Below, piece by piece: positions 22,714-33,718 of a DNA stretch of 64,000 nucleotides; within the stretch, counting starts at the first letter, position 1; every line of letters begins with the position of its first letter. The stretch is from positions 1,241,910 to 1,305,909 of the forward strand of contig JAJEKV010000147.1 of NCBI GenBank assembly GCA_021234155.1. Direction: 5' to 3'. A program made the translations under genes and the position numbers. The DNA comes from Isoetes taiwanensis. Its lineage: Eukaryota; Streptophyta; Lycopodiopsida; Isoetales; Isoetaceae. The notes under the pieces were generated by a model that made no database searches, was not told the origin of the DNA, and saw only the letters and a program-made list of their open reading frames with translations.

Positions 22714-25209
22714 AGAGAAATTTGGAATTCTCGTTTAGCATGAAATAGGTTAGTGGGTAGCCATATAGTGCAGAAACTACTACCAACTGAGTAAAAGTTG
22801 GCGTTTTTTTGCACAAATTCTGCAAATGATTCATTGTTCTTCGGAAATATAATTTTTACAGCTCATGCAAAGGTCCATCGCGAGTAGAATGTAGTAGGAG
22901 GGAATGCTCAAACTTATCGCAAGAATTGCGAACGCGATGTTTCGCAGCTGAAAGGAGACAAAATAATGAGCCTTTTATTAAAATCATATGAGAGCATTGC
23001 ATTAAAAGAAGGTACCGAGGAGCAAGCATACCACAAAAATTTCAGTATTTAAAGCCATATATTTACTACAGAGGATCGCGGTCGCGATTATTTTTAGCAT
23101 TAAACATATGGTAAAAGATATGGTTAAAGACAAAAAGATTTGGTAATACATATTCCTGAAACCAAAATTTCCATTGAAGGAAGTAATATACAACATTCAT
23201 TATTCTGATTGTGTTTCAGATACTTGATCAGGTATCACACCCATTTCATTGGCCATGCGGAAGACATGCTCTCTACCCAATTCCATAGCTTGTGTTGTGT
23301 CCATCTCTGAATAACCTGTGACCTCTGGAATCTGAACACCCATGGCGTTTGCGATGCGCTGCAGATGTGAATCAGGCTCCCATTTTTCACTCATCCCACT
23401 ATTGCCTTTGCTCCCCCCGCCTATAAGTTCCTTCTCCCGATTCAAGAGCAATCTGCTGTGGATGAAAGAGCTTCGCTTCTTCTTGTGTACACGATGCTCT
23501 TGTGTCCCAAATGACCTCATCTTGGTCTGTTTCCATGTCTTTGTTAGTGCGCTTCCATGTCTTTGGTGGTCTGTTTCCATGTGTTCTCATGCCGTATTCA
23601 AACTTCGTTACTTTGTCAAGAAAGGCATGTACCCATCAAGCTTCTCATTAAGTGCACTCAATTTTTGAAAAGTGGGCTCGGGGCTTCTATACCTTTTTCC
23701 GTCTCTTCAATTCTTGCATTCTCTCTTCAGTAGGACTTAGCATCGAGGTTTTCCAAAATGGAATCCAACTTTGATAGATCGTGTTTTGGGTGATCTTGAT
23801 GTTGGGCGTATTTGGATCGGGCTCAACATTCTCTGCTTTCTCCTCTTCTTCAAACCCCCGTGCTTTGATTGGCCATTTTCTCAAAGCGTTTCCAAGAACA
23901 CCCTCGAAAAGCGGCACACTTTACCTTTTGAAGGCCACGCTCTTTTTGCCTTGCATAAGAGCAACACGAGAAGTCTGTCGGCCGAAAAGAAATCGAACGC
24001 AAACCATCGGTCGGCACCACCGCTCAACAACAATATGGTAGGCATCACGAGGTTTTCAGGTGGCATTTCAATACAAGATCTCCTTCCATTGCCGCCCATT
24101 TGAATCTTGGTTTTCCTGTGAAAAGAGTCTGAAATTTCTTTTTTATCTTCTCATCGGCATCCTCATTACCTGTTAGCGGCATTGGAGGCAATGGTGTTGA
24201 CTTAGGAGCCTTGTCGTGTGGAGATAGGCGAAGCTCCAGCTCTGGTTGCACAGGTGCTACACGAACATCACTCCTGTTAATGCACATATGACTAATATAG
24301 TACTGATGTTCTTTCACCCTTCGTTTGCTCTCCCATCCCATTTCTTCATAAGAACCTAAAGATAGGTGGCCACCGCCTCGAATTTGCTTCCATTTGTACA
24401 AGCAATTGGGCAAATTCACGCAGGCGCATGATAATAACCAAGTGATAAACTTTGGCATTCGTCATGGTAGCTATCCTTGTAAATAGATCTGTGTATTTCT
24501 TGCAATCCCATACCTTGTTCATCCCTCGGATGTCAATAAATATCAATGTCGCATTCTCTGACACTTGGGAGGAAGTAGGGATGCCATCCTTTGTCACTGC
24601 TATGACAATATTTTTCTTTTCCTTTCTTTTTCTAGCCTCTTCTGGCTTTAGAATATTCCTGATTGGCTCCAGAAAGGCTACAGGTAGGTTACCTAGTGTA
24701 TGGTCCTTGTTATAGTTAGCCTTCACGCATACTCAGACGGCGATTATCGATATATCCGGTATTCTCTGCTTGATCAAATCGGGGAAAAAGCCTGGAAGCA
24801 ATTCCTCCCAGCTATCGAAATCCTTTTGCAGCAAATTTGTGGCATAAGATAAAATTTCGCGCCTCATAAAAGTGAGGGTTCTGATGTCAGTTGCCCGTTG
24901 TTTGCAATCAAATCTCCCGCTATACCCTGACTGCACCTTTAAATAGGTCTTGCCTTCTATAATCTCATCGAGCAGCTGTGACACCTCTGCATTCGACATA
25001 CCTCGTAGCAACCGGAGCCAGGTCTTGTTAAAGAAGTCTTTGGATGGCTTGTCCGGAAACTCACCATGGTCGTCACTGAGTTTACGACTCACCCACAGAC
25101 CGGCAACTTCCATTAACTTTTTGAAAACCTTCTCATCCATAAAGATGAATTGTTTTTCATCCTTAAGCTCCTGCACTTTCAAAGTGGTCGTTGCAATTTC
25201 ATGAAAATC

Positions 25210-25273
25210 CTGCAGAAGCAAAGGTCATTAAGATCGCGGTCGCGATGTTGGCGAGCAGAAAGTGAATAAATAC
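25210..25273 (-). other. 64-bp intron containing a CG palindrome
   Basis: Donor AAG|GTATTT and acceptor CTGCAG|GATTTT bound a 64-bp intron in the ParB-like gene. The palindrome GATCGCGGTCGCGAT fills 25232-25246. Confidence 0.6.
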
Positions 25274-27074
25274 CTTCCAAGCAGAAGTCGTAGCCGTTCC
25301 TATCGGTCCTTGTGGAGGACAGCCATAAGCCTTGTGCTGATGACGAAGTTGTTGCAGTTTTTCAATCAGTGGCTCTCTGTAGACGGTGTTTGCAATTACT
25401 TCGTTGCATTGAATACTCAACTCTATATATTCCTTGTCAGTGAGATTTCCATTTAGCACTCTCGATCTTCTTCTAGCATATACTTTAGCAAATTCTAGTT
25501 GCTGCTCCCGGTTGCCGACGACCGAACAAAGGAGTTGTGCCGCGCAAATACTGTGGTTGCCAGAAATAATGTAAAATTTCTTGCCCTTCAAATCTTCTGG
25601 ATTGCTCCATGTCACCCTCCTCCTGAAAGATAGACAACCATCAAGTCAAATCTACATAACGAGTGTCCAAAAGATTAAGAATTAGTTACCTGGTAATAGG
25701 GTCAAACGGCACTACGTCAGCAGGTGTGAGGACCTCTGTCGGGTATGTCTTGAAGCTTTTAACCAGAGTTTGAACATGGTCATTTGATCGCATTATGTGT
25801 GTCAAGTTTGCTGGTGCAGGTTCACAATCAAAAATAGAAATCTTTGTAAACCAATTAACCCCTAAGGGGTAAAACCTTTTGAACTGTTCAAGCTTCTGAG
25901 TGGTTTGCTCTGCCATCTTGCGTTCCTCTTCCGGATTGAACTTCAACTCGACTGGAATGGCAGGTGCGTGGGGCCATGTCAATGCTAGTCTAGAGGAGGC
26001 ATCCGTGGCGAGGGGGTTTGAGAATCGGCGGGCTGCGGGCTATCGTCAGCAGGTGTCAGATTTCTAAGGTTAATTTTGAAAGGAGGGAGTTTTTTTGCAA
26101 TAAATCCACCAGATGTAGTGCTATCTGGGGCCTTCAAAGCAAGAGGAAGAGTAGGGTTAATAATACCGGAGGGGTTTATCGTGCATTGTGGTTCTTCAAC
26201 AACCTTTTTTGGTGCTGACGTCTCTCCCAAAGTAGCAATAGGCTTCACACTCTTTTTCTTGGCCACAGCTCTTAGCCAATTGGTGTCCATCACAGAGGGC
26301 TTTCAAAGCACAGCTCGGAGGCTTCTTGTCTGTAGACAAACCATTTCTGCATGCCAAGAACCCTACCAATATGTCTCTGTTTCCCTTTATTCCTGACAAA
26401 GAGAGAGATTCATAGGATGGCAACAACCAGCCATAACCCTTAGCTGATGTGGGGACGTTTTTCCCTCAATGGGTACGGCTTGTTCATTTTGGTTGGGCAT
26501 CAAAGACGGATCATAATTGCGCCATTTCAAAATGTACTCCAGGAACTGCAATGCTTGTGTGTCCTCAATGCTGCATATGATAGCATCTTGCACATTGTTC
26601 TTCGTGCCTTCCCACATTGCCACCACTATGCCAACTTGTTCAACGTCCTCAGGTTTCTTTCGGTCATCAAGCAGAACAGCCGCGGTCCTTTTTCGCGATC
26701 ACCTTTAATGTCGCGGTATGGCTTGTGCAATCTCAATACACCATTTCCTTTCATTGGAAGGGGTTATAATACGGATGGGTTCGACATCCGGTCCTCAAAA
26801 CAGCAGCAAGTCTTTGTAAACAAAAGTCTGCGGGTGAGTGCGATAGGGCGCATAATGTTGTGCAACGAAAAGTATAAACTCATCAGAGAAACGCGACGCG
26901 ATCCTTCCAAGCAACTAAAATAGCACTCCACACTATCGCGCCGCGTGTTGTGTAGCGACTAAGCACGGCAAGAATACAATACCACTCGCTCACGAACATC
27001 GCGGTTAGCGATCCTAGTGACCTACTACACTACTAGTCATGAACATCGCAAGAAAGAAAACCTATGCTCAGCAA

Positions 27075-27222
27075 GACCGCGGCCGCGATCTTGTTGAGCA
27101 GCCACAGCTATCAAAACATTACAAAACCTAGCAAGCAAGACCGCGGCCGCGATCTTGCTGAGCAGCTATAGTTATGAAAACATTACAAGTTCTAGTAGGC
27201 AAGATCGCGGCCGCGATCTTGC
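27075..27222. repeat. 64-bp tandem repeat with CG-rich palindromes (three copies)
   Basis: Palindromic cores lie at 27075-27090, 27139-27154 and 27203-27218, exactly 64 bp apart. Between them is the repeated 'ttgctgagcagc...aaaacattacaa' spacer. The third is a perfect 24-bp palindrome (27199-27222) centred on GCGGCCGC. The first two carry GACC in place of GATC. The array lies in the presumed first intron of the ParB-like gene. Confidence 0.85.
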
Positions 27223-27412
27223 TGAGCTGAAATGTTAGAAATTACCTTCTCTGAGGGAGTCCTTAGGTGCCATGGGATCGCGGGCGCCGGCTGTGTACGA
27301 AATTCCAGTCGTTTTGGGGAGGCTCGAGAAGGCGCTCCGAACTCGAAGGCGCTAGGCGCTGAAGAAATCGCGGTCGGCGAAGAGTTGAATTTTGTTTTGA
27401 GATGTTCTGAGT

Positions 27413-27436
27413 TTGAATTTATAGAACGCGGCCGCG
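27413..27436 (-). promoter_or_regulatory. candidate promoter: TATA box next to CG palindrome
   Basis: On the minus strand, TTCTATAAATTC (about 27413-27424) sits directly downstream of CCGCGGCCGCG (27425-27436). It is about 140 bp upstream of the putative ATG at 27273 of the ParB-like gene. Promoter function is inferred from position and motif. Confidence 0.45.
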
Positions 27437-28676
27437 GAATTTAATTGCCCGCCCATCATAATGGTGCGTGAAAACTCGTGCCAGCCATGATGGCGCCAGA
27501 CGTCTTGGCGCGTTAATTACACACGGAAGTATTAATTACCTGCCGCCCGGCCGTATTTATTACCGGCCATAAATGCGTTCGTGCGAATATACCCGTCCGA
27601 AAAAGCAAGGAATCCGTACAGAAGGTCTTCATCGACTTGGACGTCCGCGTTCAATTTCCTCCCGTAATGTCAATTCATTAAAGGTACCTGACACATTATG
27701 CAGCCATAAATGCTCCAAATAAAAACTGGATTACGGACGGACAGTGACAGTCAAATTTGAATTCGATAACAAACATTTCAAGTGAAAGCGGGAAAAGCCA
27801 ATCCAAATTTGATTGTTTTGCAAGATCTTCGAGACGCTGGAGCTGCGCCTAAGCTGGGCCAAGTTCGGGCAAGGATTTGCTGCAGAATCCCGCTTCCATT
27901 GAAGGCGCTGACGAGGGCGCTGATAATCCGCTTGCACTCCGCCACTACACATTTGGATTTCTTCCACTGCATCGAGTTCAGGGTTTCGGGCGAGGTAAAA
28001 GGCCTATTCTGATGCATATCACTCAGTGAAGTGAACTCAAAGTTTATGTTGCACTGAAATTCAATTATAACTACAACCTCCGAGTCTCTACACTAACATC
28101 ACTATGTATTGCATGGTTTGATAAGATACCTGCTGATACTTTGGTGCAACTATGTAAAAATAGATGTTCTAAGCAAACCTGTGCACTCTGGTGTGTTTAT
28201 TATACAATGTAAACGTGTTTCAAGTATATGCTTTCTTTCTCCATGTGGATGATACAAAACACTGTTTTGATGACACTGCAGCTTCTGACGGGACAAGTAG
28301 ACGTTGACGCCACCATATTCTGTGAGGTATGAGTAATGCTTTAGTCTGTAAGTTAATCGTTTAACTATTGTGCTCGACGAGATCGCGGTCGCGTTACCTT
28401 CAACCATCAAGAACTCGCAGCTATCGATAACTATGAGTTGAAACCACTTGCTAACCTCGACATGTGATTTGCACATGAGTTCTTATCGAAACAGCTAGTG
28501 TGAATGCTTGCAAAAAGCGCGACCGCGTTCTTGCCCATGCTCGATAAGATCGCGGTGGCGAAAGTCCTGAACATTTTTTAATTTCTCAGTTGCTATTTTT
28601 TGTAGTACTTTATGATCACAGTTCTTTTTGCTTACGAGGATCGCGGCCGCGATATTCACGACCTCTTGTTTGCAGG
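27437..28676. promoter_or_regulatory. intergenic/leader region between divergent transposon genes
   Basis: The leftward ParB-like gene and the rightward DUF8039 ORF diverge from here, so promoters for both are expected. Variants of the CG palindrome occur at 28381-28394, 28517-28530, 28548-28561 and 28639-28653. The last lies about 20 bp upstream of a good splice acceptor (TTGTTTGCAG, ending at 28675), so at least part of this stretch is probably intron. Confidence 0.4.
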
Positions 28677-29243
28677 ATGGCAGATGTAATTCCGCTATAT
28701 CTGTTGGGGAAAAAGGTGGCAGAGGGAAGAGTCCACAATTTCGAGCGCCATCACAATTCGATTGTCCCGGAGGGTATGGTTGTTGTTTCAATTGTGAATG
28801 TTTTGTATGGACATTTGCCGCTACCAATTCCCGAGCTGGAAATAGAAAAAATTGGTGAAGCTGTGGGGACTTTTGTGTTGTGGTACAAGAAGGACATTGC
28901 TGCTCAACTTGTTAGAGAGGAGGAAGCTTGCACCCCACCAGGTCAGATAAAACGCATAAACTGGCAGGACAGAGGCAATGAGGGGTTAGCCAGTAATGAG
29001 ACGAATCATGTGCAAGGGCTTTCTAGAGATGAGTTAGTTGAGAAGGCATGCACACTCATGCATGAATGCTGCCACATGGCTTATGGCCATGGTGTTATCG
29101 TTTTTGCCGATCCAAACCATGCTGTGTCTGACGTGAAGTTAGGGGAAGGCTCGATAGCTGCTACTATCATGAGCATATTTCCAATGCCTGAAAAGATCTC
29201 TATCTGTTTGCCAAGCACGTGCGAAAATGCCCCAACCGCATGA
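28677..29243 (+). CDS. DUF8039-like transposon protein (partial)
   Basis: The ATG lies one base after a splice acceptor. The first about 75 residues read 'LLGKKVAEGRVHN...LPIPELEIEKIGEAVGTFVLW'. That matches the pattern I know from DUF8039 domains in plant CACTA-type transposon proteins: KVAEGR, a short loop, PIPxxEI, xxGxAxGxFVxWxK. The rest, including 'MHECCHMAYGHGVIVF', is unfamiliar. A second frame, 29227-29436, overlaps the end and may be its continuation after a frameshift. The DUF7869 gene follows on the same strand, so the two may be exons of one transcript. DUF8039 has no known biochemical function. Confidence 0.45.
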   Translation: MADVIPLYLLGKKVAEGRVHNFERHHNSIVPEGMVVVSIVNVLYGHLPLPIPELEIEKIGEAVGTFVLWYKKDIAAQLVREEEACTPPGQIKRINWQDRGNEGLASNETNHVQGLSRDELVEKACTLMHECCHMAYGHGVIVFADPNHAVSDVKLGEGSIAATIMSIFPMPEKISICLPSTCENAPTA

Positions 29244-29449
29244 CCTTGTGAGATGGCCCATAGCCTTCGTGCTCGTTGATAACATTCCGGTTTCTACTCT
29301 GTGGTTCGCGGTGAAGGAGAAGGATGTGGAGAATGAACCTTACTCCATTAGACCGAAATTGGCATCACCAAAAAGAGACCTTACAAAGATGGTCAATCGG
29401 AGACCCGGGACACGTCCCCCTGACGACCAAATGTGAAAGAAAAACTAGT

Positions 29450-31812
29450 GCTGAGGCTATTCTAGACTTCAGGTCATCACTGTCTTCTGCATGAAACGAT
29501 GTTGTGCAAATTTTACATCCCAGGAGATAGCTTGCATGAGAACCTTTTACTGGAACATGAAGTCCTCGGAGCGCACAACCTTTGCATATAACATGCTAGA
29601 TCTTTGCTCAGAAAATGGTGTAGTCCGCAAACCCGATGTTGAATAACAAAAAAAAAAGGCGTGAAAGCATGGCATAAAGCCTATGGCATACCCATTTCCA
29701 CTTTTTACAAGTGGAAGAAGCTCTTCAATGACGGCCACAGAATTGCTGAGCACGGAAATACTGGGTCTAAGAAGCCAAGGTCTCATACTTTGGTCGGGTA
29801 TCTTTATTATATCTATGTTCATAGATGAAAACGCGAGACGATGCCACACCGCCGAAAATTACGAGCGAGGGTAGCGAACAAAATGTTAAGAGGCTACCTT
29901 CAGTCTTGACTAAGAAGGATATACACCAAGAAGTAGATATTACCGCTACGAGATGACAGGGCAAGCATATTTCTCCTTCGGTCCTTTACCCGCTTGGAAA
30001 GAGAATCATTCGTGAGGTAGCAATAGCTAAGAGGATAGCATTTTCTAAGTGTAACACCAGTATTGTCATAAAGGAAAAGCTTGCTAAGACCAGAGATCCA
30101 AATGAAAGAAGGGTACTTGCAATAGAGAGAAAATCGCATATGATGGGCCAGATTTCATGCGGGGAGCCTTTATCGGGTCCCTGGAGAGCTTTGTGTCATG
30201 AGATCTCCTCGAGCACGCTTTAACCATTATACATGATAAGATGGATCAGAATAAGACCATGGTCCCTCGTCTAGAGAAGCTAGCAAAGTCTCAGATGGAG
30301 GGGTGAACGAATCAAGGTCGATTGTTACGAGGTGCTCTCATGCACGGCCATGGTATAGGTGCCTTGGGCCACTTCTCCACTTTGGACCTCGGCCCGATGA
30401 TTCTAATTTTCATGTGGGATCCTTGAATCATACCTTGAAGACACTGGAGAATAAATCTGAAGATAATTGGGGCCATTTGAGAGATACAGATCGTCCTGAA
30501 AGCAGCTGGGGTGCAGCAATTTTAAACACAGATAACTTTAGGACAAAAATGATGAATGGCAGTAGAAATGATTTTATGTCCCCTATCAAAGGCCCCATGG
30601 TAGCGAACAAGTTGCCTAGGAGGCTTTACTTGCAGCTAGATAATTGCTCAGGTCAGAATAAGAATAGATATATTTTCTCTTACTTGTCATACTTGGTTTG
30701 GTTAGGTGTCTTTGATCAAGTGCAGCTGGGATTCATGATGGTTGGACACACCCACGATGACATAGATGCCCTATTTGGAAACTACTCTACTCTAATGAGA
30801 AGATCAGATGCATTGACTATTCCGGAGCTTATGCAACTCTTCAGGCAGTGTAGTTCAAAGGCTCCTTCACCTTACCTTGTGACAGAGGTTCCTAATTGGA
30901 AGGAATTCGTGAAAGGTTTTATCCTTGATAAGAAGGACCGTTTATGTGGTCACTTGGAACCTCTACTCTTCAAGTTTTGCATGAAGGATGGATGGCCACT
31001 AATGTTCTACAAGATGAGGCCAGGGCATAGGGAGTGGCTCCCTGAAAAGGGAATCAGAATGTGGAAGGAGGATGCCCAAGGTTTACCTATGATTCCGAGA
31101 GGGTCACCTAAGGTCGTGCAGCCATATGGGAGCTTGAAAGATATAGGTGCATTAAGAGCTTCTATTGCCAAGTACATGATGCACTGGGCAGCTATTTCTA
31201 GAGCTGGCGATAAGTCATGGTCCAACACATATATGAATGAAGTTATTGACTCTTCGTCCCACCTTGCCGCAAGTGCTTGGGGACGTCGCAGCCCGGTAGA
31301 GTTGTCATTCAGATTTCGCCCAAAGACCGGGCAAAGTGCATTGGAAGAACCCGAAAGAGTGTTTGTGGATGAGCACATTGAAGCATCTCATTACGTTGGG
31401 CCTTTCTCGGGTAGACCCAAGAACCCAGTTGAAATATTCGACCCCTACCAAGATGTCAAGAAAGGAATGCTCTTGCTAATCAGACCACATGATAACGCCT
31501 CGACGTGGATGGCTTTTGCGAAGAGGACCCAATAGAGGACCCTAATCTCCCACATTACGAAGAGGTGTTTGTCTCTGGTTTGAGCTTTGGCGAAAAGGGA
31601 ACCTCATATACAATGCAAGATAGGGATTGCTCGGAGCAAGAATTGGAGACCCAATCCTAATGACCCCAAGACGCTACCAACATTTGAAAACAATAGACTA
31701 TGGTTGGGGCCGTGAGACCAGGCCATTGTCGATGGTGATCCCCAGTAGTGTGGGGGCTCAGTTGCAAGAATTAGTGGCTAAAGAAGCTAAGGACGATGAT
31801 GAGAACTCTTGA
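29450..31812 (+). pseudogene. DUF7869 transposase-like gene
   Basis: The N-terminal part is in broken frames: 'SQEIACMRTFYWNM' near 29530, 'YGIPISTFYKWKKLF' near 29690, and 'FSKCNTSIVIKEKLAKTRDP' with 'HDKMDQNKTMVPRLEKLAKS' between 30030 and 30300. The main frame 30303-31535 (410 codons) carries 'LQLDNCSGQNKNRYIFSYLS' and then 'GHTHDDIDALFG', hallmarks of the DUF7869 family found in many eukaryotic transposon-like genes. The C-terminus is in 31627-31812, 'PRRYQHLKTIDYGW'. The conserved Asp residues and HxxDD suggest a DDE/RNase H-fold nuclease, which is inference. Stops and frameshifts upstream of 30303 make this copy defective. Confidence 0.75.
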
Positions 31813-31937
31813 GGTATGCAATGCTCTTTTACATAATTACTATATCATTCATAACATGCAAGTTACAATAGACTAGTTATTATTCATTACGCTCTGCGTT
31901 TTCATCTCAACACAAGAGCTCTTACACTATACAATGC

Positions 31938-32188
31938 TAAACAGTTGATTCATTCATCTTCGGGATCTCAGAGTAGTGATCCCCGATATCTCATAGCTCA
32001 TTCGCCCGAAGCCAAATCGGATGGATCATTACAACTAATTGACGCAGGCAACGAATCTCGGCCAAAAGCTTTTCTTCGCGGTAGGGATCAAGAAGAAGAT
32101 ACACGCCTAGGCAACCAACAAGATCGAGTGGCTCATTGAGCACTTGATCGCCTCGATGTGGTGAACCCGATGAAGGCGAAAAATCCAT
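31938..32188 (-). pseudogene. small transposon gene, copy 1 (frameshifted)
   Basis: The ATG at 32188 lies in the same CTCCCATGG context as the other copies. The frame reads 'MDFSPSSGSPHRGDQ...LLLDPYREEKLL' and stops early at 31991. In another frame the conserved C-terminal 'YEISGIT' persists to about 31945. So the copy has lost frame relative to the intact 33218-33460 gene. The shared parts are the initiator region, an LDP motif and the C-terminus. No known family was recognised. Confidence 0.5.
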
Positions 32189-32220
32189 GGGAGAAGAATG
32201 AACTTTAGCCCCGTGAGAAG

Positions 32221-32230
32221 CTTTTATAGT
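32221..32230 (-). promoter_or_regulatory. TATA box of small gene copy 1
   Basis: Minus-strand ACTATAAAAG lies about 35-40 bp upstream of the ATG at 32188, at the same spacing as in the other two copies. Confidence 0.6.
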
Positions 32231-32603
32231 GAAGTAGAATTATTGAGGTGAATTATTGGGGTAGACTTCAAATACCATTATTGCTCGTGTATAAGACCGT
32301 TGTATAAATACAAGTATAATACATCTTTCGTATGGATATATGTATGCTTTTAAAACGTGTGCTTGAGTAATTCAGTGTGGTTGAAATTAGGAACCGCTTT
32401 CTGAGAATCCATTCACGAGAATTGCTTGCTAAAGAGGCATCCGAGGATGGAGATGAAACTTGAGTCTTACAGTACATTAAAGCATTTCACAATAGACTAT
32501 TTATTATCCATAACATCACTACAATAGACTATTTATTATTCATTACGTCTTGCATTTTTCATCTTAACACAAGAGCTCTTACACTATAACATGTTGAACA
32601 ATT

Positions 32604-32845
32604 GATTCATTCATCTTCGGGATCCAGAGTAGTGATCCCCGATATCTCATAGCTCATGCGCGTGAAGCCAAATCAGATCGATCATCACACCTAATTGACG
32701 CACAAATAATCTCAGCGCCCAAAGCTTTTCTTCGCAGGTAGGGATCAAGAAGAAGATGCCTGTCTAGGCAACCAACAAGATCAGAGTGGCTCATTGAGCA
32801 CTTGATCGCCTCGATGTGGTGAACTGATGAAGGCGAAAAATCCAT
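32604..32845 (-). pseudogene. small transposon gene, copy 2 (frameshifted)
   Basis: From the ATG at 32845 the frame reads 'MDFSPSSVHHIEAIKCSMSH' and 'LLLDPYLRRKA', aligning with 'SEHIRSFKCYLSY' and 'NLDPWLQSKA' of copy 3. It shifts frame before the C-terminus. The C-terminal 'YEISGITTLDPEDE' followed by a stop is still readable near 32610-32655 in another frame and parallels 'YELNSITSFDVDDE' in copy 3. Confidence 0.55.
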
Positions 32846-32880
32846 GGGAGATGAATGAACTTTAGCCCCGAAGTGAGAAG

Positions 32881-32890
32881 TTTTTATAGT
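32881..32890 (-). promoter_or_regulatory. TATA box of small gene copy 2
   Basis: Minus-strand ACTATAAAAA lies about 36-45 bp upstream of the ATG at 32845. Confidence 0.6.
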
Positions 32891-33217
32891 GAGGTAGAAT
32901 TATTGGGGTGGACTTTACCCCAATTATTGCTTGCGATGTATAAGATCATTTGTATACATACAAGTATAATACATCTTTTAGTATGGATATGTTTTGTGGA
33001 TTCATGATGGCGTAAGTTTTTGTGCTTTAGTAATTCAAGTGTGATTGAAAAGCTTGCGGATATAGTGGAAGTCGAAGAGCACAACCCTACACTACACTTT
33101 CAGGTATGATATATCAAACAATATTCATTGTGCTATTACATCCTTACATAGTTTATAGGTGCTCATACCATTATTATATCATAAACAGATACAGTAGTCA
33201 TCACTGATAACATTGAT

Positions 33218-33460
33218 TCACTCATCATCAACATCAAAGCTCGTGATGCTATTCAGCTCATAGATCTCCTGATCAGGAAGCCAGTAAATGTGGACTTTAA
33301 CACGAGTGAGCTTCCCCGCAGCACTAGCGTGACCATCAGCCTTAGATTGGAGCCATGGATCAAGATTAACACCATTTCTTGCGCATTCATTCAGATCGTT
33401 GTAGCTCAAGTAGCACTTGAAAGATCGGATGTGCTCGGACGGGGGCATCGAGGAAGCCAT
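33218..33460 (-). CDS. small transposon gene, copy 3 (intact, 80 residues)
   Basis: The ATG at 33460 is chosen over the longer open frame because all three copies share CATCTCCCATGG and a TATA box just upstream. The product starts 'MASSMPPSEHIRSFKCYLSY', has a central 'NLDPWLQSKADGHASAAGKL', a hydrophobic/basic stretch 'RVKVHIYWLP', and an acidic end 'SFDVDDE'. There is no signal peptide or membrane segment. I recognise no family. The conservation of both ends in two decayed paralogues argues that the frame is real. It is the gene closest to the element's right end. Confidence 0.5.
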   Translation of the reverse strand: MASSMPPSEHIRSFKCYLSYNDLNECARNGVNLDPWLQSKADGHASAAGKLTRVKVHIYWLPDQEIYELNSITSFDVDDE

Positions 33461-33495
33461 GGGAGATGAATGATCTCTACCCCCGAGTCGAGCTG

Positions 33496-33505
33496 TTTTT
33501 ATAGT
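33496..33505 (-). promoter_or_regulatory. TATA box of small gene copy 3
   Basis: Minus-strand CACTATAAAAAC lies 36-43 bp upstream of the ATG at 33460. With transcription starting about 30 bp downstream of TATA, the leader would be only about 10-15 nt (inference). Confidence 0.6.
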
Positions 33506-33718
33506 GAAGTGAAAATTATTGATGTGAATTATTGGTGTAGAATGTAGGGCCATTATTGGGCTTCTACAAGTATCATGTACACGTACAAGTATAACACATA
33601 ATTTGTACGTATATGTGTTAATTGCCTCATGTTTGTTGGGCTCGAGAACTAGGTGAAAGTATTCGTGCTTGAGCAAATAAGGTGTGCTGAAAATTCTCAA
33701 AATTGCGTTATTTTATCC

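Larger units (their letters stand above)
23200..27273 (-). pseudogene. multi-exon transposon gene with ParB/sulfiredoxin-like domain
   Basis: The likely start is the ATG at 27273 (exon 1 'MAPKDSLRE', donor at 27245), and the last stop is at 23200. A Pro/Ser-rich segment is at 25985-26293. The best defined part spans two exons, 25690-25982 and 25274-25622, joined in frame across a 67-bp intron. It reads 'DHVQTLVKSFKTYP', then 'KFYIISGNHSICAAQLL', then 'LTDKEYIELSIQCNEV'. This follows the ParB N-terminal/Srx-like pattern of y-x-IxGNHR-x2-A and a helical L-T-x2-E region, with Ser where Arg is usual. Later exons (24733-25209, 24346-24726, 24045-24458) include 'TLIFIDIRGMNKVWD' and match nothing I can name. 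Frameshifts near 26000 and 24420 suggest decay. A DNA-binding or CTPase-like role is only inferred from the fold. Confidence 0.5.
31870..33110. repeat. ~650-bp tandem duplication spanning small genes 1 and 2
   Basis: Two units of about 620-660 bp start near 31870 and 32520. They share 'attattcattacg(c)tct(t)gc', 'cacaagagctcttacacta' and the whole small-gene body and promoter. A third, older unit (33110-33700) is recognisable mainly in the coding part and the TATA region. Confidence 0.8.

Noticed and set aside
24045-24726. Possible DNA methyltransferase downstream of the ParB-like domain, as in phage ParB-methylase fusions
   Set aside because: The only candidate is 'TLIFIDIRGMNKVWD'. I see no [DN]PP[YFW] motif or SAM-binding FxGxG in the readable frames, so there is no positive evidence.
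27075-27218. GCGGCCGC inside the palindromes as a cloning or adapter artefact (NotI site)
   Set aside because: Most copies are variants (GGTCGC, GACC, GGTTAGC) spread over 5.7 kb in natural contexts, which an adapter would not produce.
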